From the NCBI RefSeq assembly GCF_002117005.1, contig NZ_CP021023.1, positions 62,001 to 126,000 on the forward strand: DNA of 64,000 bases, written 5' to 3'. How positions within the stretch are numbered: the first letter of the stretch is position 1; each line of letters starts with the position of its first letter. Source of the DNA: Sedimentisphaera salicampi. GTDB lineage: Bacteria; Planctomycetota; Phycisphaerae; Sedimentisphaerales; Sedimentisphaeraceae. The position numbers and the translations under genes are program-made. The notes beneath the pieces are model-generated. The model saw only the letters and a list, made by a program, of their open reading frames with translations. It was not told the origin of the DNA and did no database searches. This document shows, piece by piece, positions 54,522 through 62,240 of the stretch.

Positions 54522-56912
54522 ATGAGTAAAAAATTACTTTTAACAGTATTCTTTGCGGCGCAGATATTCCTTCTGCAGTCGCTTGCGGTAGGCGAAACTA
54601 TTGCCTATTGGCGTTTTGAAGAAGGCCCAGCAGACGCTCAGGTTCTCCACGGGGCTGGCGAAGGTCAATTCGCTCCGGATATACCTGATGCTTCCGGTAA
54701 TGGCAATGACCTTTCGGTATGGAACGAGTCGTTCGCAGGATATGGTTTCAGAAGCGAAGTCGGCTATGATACCGTCCCATACACTGGGCAGGCAAACAAC
54801 TTCAGCGTTAAAAATACAGGCGGCTCGCCAGGTATGTTCACTCAAACCGGCTCTCAGATCAGCACTATCGAGCCGTCAGAGTTTACAATTGAGGCCACCT
54901 TCAGGCTTGAAAACGGCGGTTATCGCGGCATCATCAACAGAGACAGCCAAGGCAGTGTAACAGGAGATGCTGCGCTTTCAGCTCTTTATTTTCAGGCTAT
55001 TCCGGAGAACGGCGTTGCAATAAAATTCTGCGATGTTCAGGGCTACTGGCATGATGCTATCTCAGAAACAGGCGTTATAGAAACCTATGACTGGGGAACA
55101 AACCCCTCTGGTGCAGGCGTTCCTTTCTACAGCATGGCAGCAGTGAGCGATGGCGAATTTCTTTCGCTGTATCTCTACAACCATGATATGCCCGAGGAAG
55201 GCTATAAGCTTGTTGCTCAGGAGAATATGCTCGAAGAGACAGACAGCACAAACACCGCTCTCACATCTGGTACTGGAGACGGCGGAGACTGGGATGCAGG
55301 TAATTGGACTGTAGGAAGAGCTTTATTCAATGGCGGACACGTTGACCGTGCATACGGCTATATTGATGAGGTAAGGATCAGCAATTCTGCCCTAAGGATA
55401 ACAGATTTGCTTCAAGGCCCAACACCTTACAATGGAGGCGTTTCTCAGGAATCAGACCCTGCAAACAGCGATGTAAATGTTACTTTCAGCTGGGATGCTC
55501 CGGGCGAGGATTCATCTGGAGACGGTTCAAATGCTGTTGAGCCGGACCTTGTAGATCAGTATGTTTTCATTAGCTCAGGCGATGAAGAAGACCCTGTGCT
55601 TTACTATGCAGGAGCAACTGGCTCAGACCCGGGCACAGACAACCCGGCATCTTCCTTTGGCCCTGTTGACCTCAGTTACGATACTTCATATCACTGGGCA
55701 GTTGTTGGCGTTATGGACGGTTACGAGCAAAGCCTCACTCCGGGCGTCAGCACCCTTGCAGATGCTGACCCGAATAACAACATACACGGGCCTGTCTGGG
55801 AGTTTGATGCAATGGCATCTGTACCTGTTATTGATGAGAACCCGGAATATCAAGTCGTCGCAGACGGCGAGGATGCCTCGTTCACTGTAGAGGTAACAAG
55901 CGTTACTGCCCCTTCATTCCAGTGGTATAAATCTGAAGATCAGGCAAGCGATACCCCTGAAGACGACACCGCACTGAATGAGCCGGAGGTAACTCTGGAT
56001 ATTTCTCAGCACGGCACAACGTATGACTGCACTATGATCTTACCAGCAGCCGCTCTTGCTGATGAAGGCTACTACTACTGCGAAGTTACAAACGAGAGCT
56101 CCGTTTCGGCATTTAGCGATGCCGCCCAGCTCGAAATTGAAAGGCTTCTGCACTGGTACGAATTCGAGAACAATATCATGGATTCGCAGGGAACAAATCA
56201 CGGCGTTTCAATGAGAACTGATCCAAATGCTCCATTCGATTATACAGAGGGTATGGTAGGAGATGCTATCTCTCTGAATGCCGAGAGCGTTGGCGATTCA
56301 TTCGAAATCGATTGGACATTGAAGTCTAATTTCACAATTGAAATGTGGGTTAAAACCACTGCAACTCCGCAGGGCGGAGACAACTGGTGGGAAGGCGCCG
56401 GCCTTGTTGACGGCGAGCTGCCCGGATGGTCAGATGATTTAGGGGCTGTTTATCTCGACGGCAAATTTGCCCTCGGCGTAGGCGATCCTGATGACGGGAA
56501 TATTACCCTTAAATCAAATACCGATTTGAATGACGGAACCTGGCACTATTGCGTTGCTACCCGTGATTATCAAACCGGTGAGATTAAGGTATTTGTTGAC
56601 GGTGTTCTCGAAACCGAAACTGTTGCTCCTGCCGGCCTGAAACAAGGCGGGGATAACATTCGGATTGGTGCTATTCAAACCGGCAGCAATTTCTTCAAAG
56701 GACAGCTTGATGAAGTTAAGATTTATAACTATCAGCTCTCTGAGCTTGATATAGCTCAAAAATACACCACAGTAACTGGTGAAACAGTTTGTGTTGCTTC
56801 TCAGCGTCCGGATGAAGGCCTTGATACAAACAACGACTGCCAAATCAATATTGATGATTTTATGGTTATGGCATCTGAATGGCTTGTAAGCGGGATCTAT
56901 CCTGCAGACTAA
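54522..56912 (+). CDS. Secreted multi-domain LamG/Ig protein with dockerin-like tail, paralogue B
   Basis: A 796-residue paralogue of the gene at 52042 with the same order: signal peptide (FFAAQIFLLQSLAVG), LamG 1 (AYWRFEEGPADAQVLHGAG), fibronectin-like, Ig-like, LamG 2 (LHWYEFENNIMDSQGTNHG) and dockerin-like tail (LDTNNDCQINIDDFMVMASE). Many blocks are identical to paralogue A. The first LamG is closer to that of the GH43 protein at 57130 in places (EEGPADAQV, SVWNESF). AGGAGA precedes the ATG. A strong terminator follows at 56945, so the sigma-led transcript may end here. Confidence 0.9.
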   Translation: MSKKLLLTVFFAAQIFLLQSLAVGETIAYWRFEEGPADAQVLHGAGEGQFAPDIPDASGNGNDLSVWNESFAGYGFRSEVGYDTVPYTGQANNFSVKNTGGSPGMFTQTGSQISTIEPSEFTIEATFRLENGGYRGIINRDSQGSVTGDAALSALYFQAIPENGVAIKFCDVQGYWHDAISETGVIETYDWGTNPSGAGVPFYSMAAVSDGEFLSLYLYNHDMPEEGYKLVAQENMLEETDSTNTALTSGTGDGGDWDAGNWTVGRALFNGGHVDRAYGYIDEVRISNSALRITDLLQGPTPYNGGVSQESDPANSDVNVTFSWDAPGEDSSGDGSNAVEPDLVDQYVFISSGDEEDPVLYYAGATGSDPGTDNPASSFGPVDLSYDTSYHWAVVGVMDGYEQSLTPGVSTLADADPNNNIHGPVWEFDAMASVPVIDENPEYQVVADGEDASFTVEVTSVTAPSFQWYKSEDQASDTPEDDTALNEPEVTLDISQHGTTYDCTMILPAAALADEGYYYCEVTNESSVSAFSDAAQLEIERLLHWYEFENNIMDSQGTNHGVSMRTDPNAPFDYTEGMVGDAISLNAESVGDSFEIDWTLKSNFTIEMWVKTTATPQGGDNWWEGAGLVDGELPGWSDDLGAVYLDGKFALGVGDPDDGNITLKSNTDLNDGTWHYCVATRDYQTGEIKVFVDGVLETETVAPAGLKQGGDNIRIGAIQTGSNFFKGQLDEVKIYNYQLSELDIAQKYTTVTGETVCVASQRPDEGLDTNNDCQINIDDFMVMASEWLVSGIYPAD

Positions 56913-56944
56913 TCGGGTTGATTCTTGCTTCTAAGTAAACAAAC

Positions 56945-56980
56945 AGCAGGCGAGGGATTAAGTCCTTCGTCTGCTTTTTT
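56945..56980 (+). terminator. Rho-independent terminator after LamG paralogue B
   Basis: A 13-pair stem, AGCAGGCGAGGGA (56945-56957) with TCCTTCGTCTGCT (56963-56975) including two G-T pairs, a 5-base loop and a six-T run. It lies 33 bases after the stop codon. Confidence 0.88.
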
Positions 56981-57129
56981 AAAAAAATTTCTCTTGAACT
57001 AAATCTCTTCCTGATTTTTACCGTATATACGTCCATACTTCTTCGTATAAATTTAATGTTGAAAATTGAATGATTTCTTTCATATATAAGTGAATTCACA
57101 AATCGAAAGTGTTTTTATAAGGTTGCCAA

Positions 57130-59736
57130 ATGAATTTATTGATTCGCAATTACAGCCAAAAGCTCTTAGGGTTCTTTGCCTTTTTCCTGCTTTTATCAGC
57201 AGCGCTTCAGGCAGGAGAAACTTATACAAATCCTGTAATCTCCGAGATAGGGCCGGCAGACCCGACGATAATCAAGTACGACGGGAAATACTATATGTAT
57301 CCTACCGGTGATAATGTCAGCTATCATGTTTACACATCCACAGACCTTGTCAACTGGACAAAGGGGGGCAGAGTGTTCCAGCCGGGCGGAGTGAATATCT
57401 GGGCTCCGGATGTTTACTACAACGAAGACGACGGCAAATTTTATATGTATTACACCGCGGATTTCAAAATCGGCGTTGCAACATCGAACAGACCGGACGG
57501 GCCGTTTATAGATCAGGGCATAATTCTGGATGGTTTCATAGATGCCCACTTATTCAAAGACGCCGGCAATTATTATCTGTACTTCACAGATATCGGCCAT
57601 ATGTACGTTCAGCAGATGTCCAGTCCAACTCAGCTAACAGGCGAGAAGCAGGCTATCCTTCAGCCCGATCAGGGTTGGGACCAGGAGGCAGGCTGGGTGA
57701 ATGAAGGCCCGTGGATGCTAAAACACAACGGTACATACTACCTCCTGTTTTCAGGCAGCGGGGCGGATACTCCCGAATACGCTGTGGGCTATGCAACTGC
57801 CGACAACCCTATGGGACCGTTTACAAAATACGAAAACAATCCCATCATCGAAAGGGGCGGCGGTGTTTATGGCCCAGGGCACGGCTCTGTTACCACAGAC
57901 GATGATGGAAATCTCTGGCATATTTATCACCAGAAACAGGACGATAATGTGGATTGGAATCGTTTTATCTGCATTGATCCGATGTGGTTCGACTCAAACG
58001 GTGTCTTACACAGCCGAGCTACGAGGGGCGAGGAGCTTCCTGCCCCCAAGATTGACGGCAACAAGCCCGAACTTGCATATTGGCGTTTTGAAGAAGGCCC
58101 CGCAGATGCGCAGGTCTCTCACGGAGGGCTTGAAGACGGGCTCTTCTATCCGGCTGTCCCTGATGTTACCGGAAACGGAAACCCGCTTTCTGTTTGGAAC
58201 GAAAGCTTTGGCGGATACGTTTATAAAGATCAAACTGCCTTCGATACCGTTCCTTTAACAGGGCAGGCGAATAATTTCAGCGTTAAAAATTCCGGCGGAA
58301 ACCCCGGGATGTTCACAGGGACAGGTTCATTTCTGTCTTCAGTGAGCCCTTCAGAATTCACTGTACAGGCAACTTTCAAGCTGGAGGACGGTGGCTATCG
58401 CGGGATTGTAGGCAGAGACAGCTTCGGCTCGGCAGATAAAGACACGCAGCTTTCAGCTTTTTATTTGCAGGCGATTCCTAATAACGGGATTGCTGTTAAA
58501 TTCTGTGATGTGCAGGGATATTGGCACGATGCAATCTCAGACATTGGTATTATAGAAACCTACGACTGGAATTCGAATCCTTCCGGCGAGGGAGTCCCTT
58601 TTTACAGCGCAGCAGCAGTAAGCGACGGAGAATTCCTTTCGCTCTACCTCTACAACCATGATAACCCCGAGGAAGGCTATAAGCTCGTCGCTCAGGAGAA
58701 TATGCTCGAAGAAACTGAAAGCACAAATACCGCCCTCACTGCCGGCGCAGGAGATGGGCCGGACTGGGACGCCGGCAACTGGACTGTAGGCAGGGCTATG
58801 TTTGACGGCGGACATGCAGACCGTGCTTGGGGCTATATTGATGAGGTGAGAATAACCGCCGGAGACCTCAGGGTTACAGACCTCCTCCAAGGGCCTTCCC
58901 CCTACAACCCTGAAACGGCTTTAACTGCGGATATGGACAACTATGTGGTTGATGCCTATCTCTCCTGGAATGCTCCGGGAACGCCCGATGAGCCGGTTAT
59001 GAGGGATATTGTTAATGAGTGCGTTTTTATAAGCTCCCCGGATCCTCAGGATGACAGCCTTTATTATGCCGGCCAGACAGCAATGGACCCGGGAAACTAC
59101 AACCCCTCTTCATCCCTTGCAGGTATTGAGCTTGATTTTAACGTTTCCTACCGCTGGGCAGTGGTTGCAATTATGGATGGCTGCGAACAGACTTTTACAG
59201 TTGGTCAAAGCACGCTGGCGGATGTGGATTCGAATAATTTGATCGGCCCGATATGGAGTTTTGATTCTATCGAGCTTGAACCGGGTATTGCTGCCCAGCC
59301 TTCCGAGATTGTGCTTGCTGAGGATTCCTCAGCCACAGGCTGTTTCAGTGTCAATCTAAACAGCAAACCGATGGGTGATGTCCAGCTTGAGCTTTCAGAA
59401 AAATATTCACGCGGGCAGTTTACTGTTTCCCCCCAAAGCCTCCTTTTCACCGCTCAAAATTGGTCGGTAGGGCAGGATGTCTGCGTTCAGACGGTTGATG
59501 ATGATATGCTTGAAAGCCCTCTGGATACAGTGCCTGTTGAGGTAAGTGCGTCCAGCTCTGAAGATCAGTACTACAACGGCCTCACAGCAGAGCCTTTTGT
59601 TGTCATAATTGAAGATGATGAGTGCGGCTCGGCAGGCTATCTCAAAGCAGATTTCAATCTCGACTGCAAGGTTGGGATGGACGATTTCAGCTTTTTCGCT
59701 CAGCAGTGGCTTTCAGACACTTTAGTTCAGGATTGA
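57130..59736 (+). CDS. Secreted GH43-family glycosidase with LamG and dockerin-like modules
   Basis: An 868-residue enzyme. Signal peptide is 1-29 (LLLSAALQAG). The GH43 five-blade propeller occupies about 30-300: catalytic base D44 in GPADPTIIKYDGKYY, D138 in DGFIDAHLFKD and general acid E192 in WVNEGPWMLK. GH43 members cut arabinan, xylan or related side chains. A LamG domain (about 315-595, ELAYWRFEEGPADAQ) closely matches those of the two preceding genes. Next come a fibronectin-like segment, a Calx-beta-like segment (about 725-830, GCFSVNLNSKPMGDVQLELS) and the dockerin-like tail LKADFNLDCKVGMDDFSFFA. The start has AAGGTTGCC upstream. Confidence 0.92.
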   Translation: MNLLIRNYSQKLLGFFAFFLLLSAALQAGETYTNPVISEIGPADPTIIKYDGKYYMYPTGDNVSYHVYTSTDLVNWTKGGRVFQPGGVNIWAPDVYYNEDDGKFYMYYTADFKIGVATSNRPDGPFIDQGIILDGFIDAHLFKDAGNYYLYFTDIGHMYVQQMSSPTQLTGEKQAILQPDQGWDQEAGWVNEGPWMLKHNGTYYLLFSGSGADTPEYAVGYATADNPMGPFTKYENNPIIERGGGVYGPGHGSVTTDDDGNLWHIYHQKQDDNVDWNRFICIDPMWFDSNGVLHSRATRGEELPAPKIDGNKPELAYWRFEEGPADAQVSHGGLEDGLFYPAVPDVTGNGNPLSVWNESFGGYVYKDQTAFDTVPLTGQANNFSVKNSGGNPGMFTGTGSFLSSVSPSEFTVQATFKLEDGGYRGIVGRDSFGSADKDTQLSAFYLQAIPNNGIAVKFCDVQGYWHDAISDIGIIETYDWNSNPSGEGVPFYSAAAVSDGEFLSLYLYNHDNPEEGYKLVAQENMLEETESTNTALTAGAGDGPDWDAGNWTVGRAMFDGGHADRAWGYIDEVRITAGDLRVTDLLQGPSPYNPETALTADMDNYVVDAYLSWNAPGTPDEPVMRDIVNECVFISSPDPQDDSLYYAGQTAMDPGNYNPSSSLAGIELDFNVSYRWAVVAIMDGCEQTFTVGQSTLADVDSNNLIGPIWSFDSIELEPGIAAQPSEIVLAEDSSATGCFSVNLNSKPMGDVQLELSEKYSRGQFTVSPQSLLFTAQNWSVGQDVCVQTVDDDMLESPLDTVPVEVSASSSEDQYYNGLTAEPFVVIIEDDECGSAGYLKADFNLDCKVGMDDFSFFAQQWLSDTLVQD

Positions 59737-59786
59737 ATGAAGTTTCAGATTTTATTCTAAGATTTGTTTTTAATAGAAAGGTTACT

Positions 59787-62141
59787 ATGTCAAAAGTAAG
59801 CAAATTAGTTTTATGCGCATTAGTTGTGTGTATGTTTTCCCAGCAGCAGGCTTCGGCTTGGTCGTTAAAGCAGGCCCCGCTCATGACAGACTGGGCAAGC
59901 GAGGTGGACCCCCAGAATACTTTGCCCGAATACCCGAGGCCTCAGATGGTCCGTGAGGACTGGATGAACTTAAACGGTATCTGGCAGTTTCAATCGGGCA
60001 GTGAAGGCGACGATGTTCCCGCAGGCCAGAGTCTAAGCGGCGATATCCTCGTTCCATTCCCTGTGGAATCGGCTATTTCAGGGGTTAAAGAGCACCACGA
60101 AAGGGTGTGGTATAAGAGAACCTTCCAGGTTCCCCAAAGCTGGGATGGAAGCAAAATACTCCTGCATTTCGGCGCAGTTGACTGGGAATCAGAAGTTTAC
60201 GTAAACGGTCAGAGCGCAGGAGTTCACAAGGGCGGCTTCGATACTTTCAGCTACGATATAACATCAATGATCGATTCTCAAAAGCAGGATCAGGAGCTTA
60301 TAGTTCGCGTTTACGACCCCACAAACAGCACTGCCATTGCCTGCGGAAAGCAGGACCTCAATCCAAACGGAATATGGTACACAGCCGTTACAGGCATCTG
60401 GCAGACTGTATGGCTTGAGCCCGTTCCGCAGACTTCCGTAGAAAAATTGAACCTCACTCCAGACGTTGACAATAGCTGCCTGAATATTTCTGCTGATATT
60501 GACGGCGATGGAGAAGGCGTTACAGTGCATGCAAAGGCATTTGCAAAAGGGAAAAAGGCCGGCGAGATAAACGGCGCACCCGGGCAGAAGCTCAGCCTCA
60601 ATCTCAGGGATCCTCAGCTTTGGTCTCCCAGCAACCCTTTCCTCTACGACCTCACTGTTCAGCTCAAAAAGAACGGCAGTATTATAGATGAGGTGGAGAG
60701 CTATTTCGGTATGCGTAAGATTGAAGTAAAGAAGGTTGACGGGAAGAACAGAATCCTTCTAAACGGGGATTTCGTGTTCAATATCGGTCCGCTGGATCAG
60801 GGTTGGTGGCCGGATGGGCTTTTCACCGCCCCCACAGATGAAGCCCTCAAATACGACCTCGATATGACCAAAGAATTCGGCTTTAATATGACAAGAAAGC
60901 ATGTGAAGATTGAGCCGGCAAGATGGTATTACTGGTGCGATAAGCTCGGACTTATGGTTTGGCAGGATATGCCGAGTATGCGTTCAAGCGGGAATGCAGC
61001 CCAGAGGCAGCAGTTCGAGAAAGAGCTTGCGGCTATGGTTGACGATCTCGGGAATCATCCGTCAATCGTATTGTGGGTGGTATTCAATGAAGGCTGGGGA
61101 CAGTATGATACTGTTCGCGTTACTGAAGATGTGATGGAGCAGGATCCTTCAAGAATCGTTACCTGCGCCAGCGGCTGGACAGACCATGAAGTAGGCCATA
61201 TTAAAGACGACCACAGATACTCACCTCCTCACAATCCATCAGCTCCAACCGAGGACAGGGCGTCCGTTTGCGGCGAGTACGGCGGAATCGGTATGAGAGT
61301 AGAAGGGCATATGTGGGAGGAAGACTCCTGGAGCTATACAATGGCCGAAACAGGCGATGAGCTAGAAAGGATATACGATTCATATATCCAGACACTGGTT
61401 CAGTATCGCAAAGACCCGGGATACAGCGGCGCTGTTTACACGCAGATAACCGATGTTGAGGGAGAGATTAACGGCCTGATTACCTACGATCGTAAGGTTG
61501 TTAAGCCGGACCCTGCCGATATCGCTTTCTCAAACAAAATGTATGAGAGAACTTATGATCATATTCTCCCGACATCTGCACAAACCCCGCAGACTTGGAA
61601 ATATTCGGTTTCTGATCCGGGTGAAGGCTGGGAGGCAGCCGGATTCGATGATTCTTCTTGGCAGGAAGGACAGGGCGGATTCGGAACCGACGGAACTCCA
61701 GGAGCTGTTATCGGCACAGTCTGGGACAGCTCAGATATATGGCTTCGCAAGAGTTTTGAAGCAGGCGATTTAACTCCCGAACAAATGGATAAGCTTATTT
61801 TCCGTATTCACCACGATGAAGATGCAGAGGTTTATGTAAACGGTACGCTTGTTCTCTCTGTGGACGGATTCTCCACAAACTACTTGTATGTTAATGCAGG
61901 GCAGGAACTCAAAGATGCAATCCAGCCCGGGCAAACCAACACAATCGCTGTTCATTGCCGTCAGGAAACCGGCGGGCAGTATATTGATGTAGGCATTGCA
62001 GTAGAAACCACCAACTTTGATGATGAATCCTGCGGACAGCTCGGATACGCACCTTCAGATTTCAATCGTGACTGTCTCGTTGATATGAGCGATATGCTGG
62101 TTTTCGTGCAAGACTGGCTCGGAACCTCATCTGAAGGCTGA
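59787..62141 (+). CDS. Secreted GH2-family glycosidase with dockerin-like tail
   Basis: A 784-residue GH2 enzyme of the beta-glucuronidase/galactosidase type, shorter than LacZ. Signal peptide is 1-24. The jelly-roll is at about 55-200 (REDWMNLNGIWQFQSGSEGD), the Ig-like domain at about 205-310, and the TIM barrel at about 315-590 with acid/base E435 in VVFNEGWG and nucleophile E497 in CGEYGGIG. A second jelly-roll-like module (about 600-735, FRIHHDEDAEVYVNGTLVL) and the dockerin-like tail FNRDCLVDMSDMLVFVQDWL follow. ATG at 59787 has GAAAGG upstream and gives a proper signal peptide; a longer reading overlapping the GH43 gene is unlikely. It lies 50 bases after the GH43 gene. Confidence 0.92.
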   Translation: MSKVSKLVLCALVVCMFSQQQASAWSLKQAPLMTDWASEVDPQNTLPEYPRPQMVREDWMNLNGIWQFQSGSEGDDVPAGQSLSGDILVPFPVESAISGVKEHHERVWYKRTFQVPQSWDGSKILLHFGAVDWESEVYVNGQSAGVHKGGFDTFSYDITSMIDSQKQDQELIVRVYDPTNSTAIACGKQDLNPNGIWYTAVTGIWQTVWLEPVPQTSVEKLNLTPDVDNSCLNISADIDGDGEGVTVHAKAFAKGKKAGEINGAPGQKLSLNLRDPQLWSPSNPFLYDLTVQLKKNGSIIDEVESYFGMRKIEVKKVDGKNRILLNGDFVFNIGPLDQGWWPDGLFTAPTDEALKYDLDMTKEFGFNMTRKHVKIEPARWYYWCDKLGLMVWQDMPSMRSSGNAAQRQQFEKELAAMVDDLGNHPSIVLWVVFNEGWGQYDTVRVTEDVMEQDPSRIVTCASGWTDHEVGHIKDDHRYSPPHNPSAPTEDRASVCGEYGGIGMRVEGHMWEEDSWSYTMAETGDELERIYDSYIQTLVQYRKDPGYSGAVYTQITDVEGEINGLITYDRKVVKPDPADIAFSNKMYERTYDHILPTSAQTPQTWKYSVSDPGEGWEAAGFDDSSWQEGQGGFGTDGTPGAVIGTVWDSSDIWLRKSFEAGDLTPEQMDKLIFRIHHDEDAEVYVNGTLVLSVDGFSTNYLYVNAGQELKDAIQPGQTNTIAVHCRQETGGQYIDVGIAVETTNFDDESCGQLGYAPSDFNRDCLVDMSDMLVFVQDWLGTSSEG

Positions 62142-62174
62142 TTGTGCGGTGATCTGATTTAAGTTCAACCAATC

Positions 62175-62214
62175 AAAAGGGCGGGACGGCATTTGCCATT
62201 CCGCCCTTTATTCA
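62175..62214. terminator. Bidirectional terminator between GH2 and DUF3857-type genes
   Basis: AAAGGGCGG (62176-62184) pairs with CCGCCCTTT (62201-62209), and an inner GGC/GCC pair closes the loop. T-rich sequence on the right and A bases on the left allow termination of both converging transcripts. Confidence 0.75.
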
Positions 62215-62240
62215 TTACTGCTTTCTTTATGTTCAGGCTT

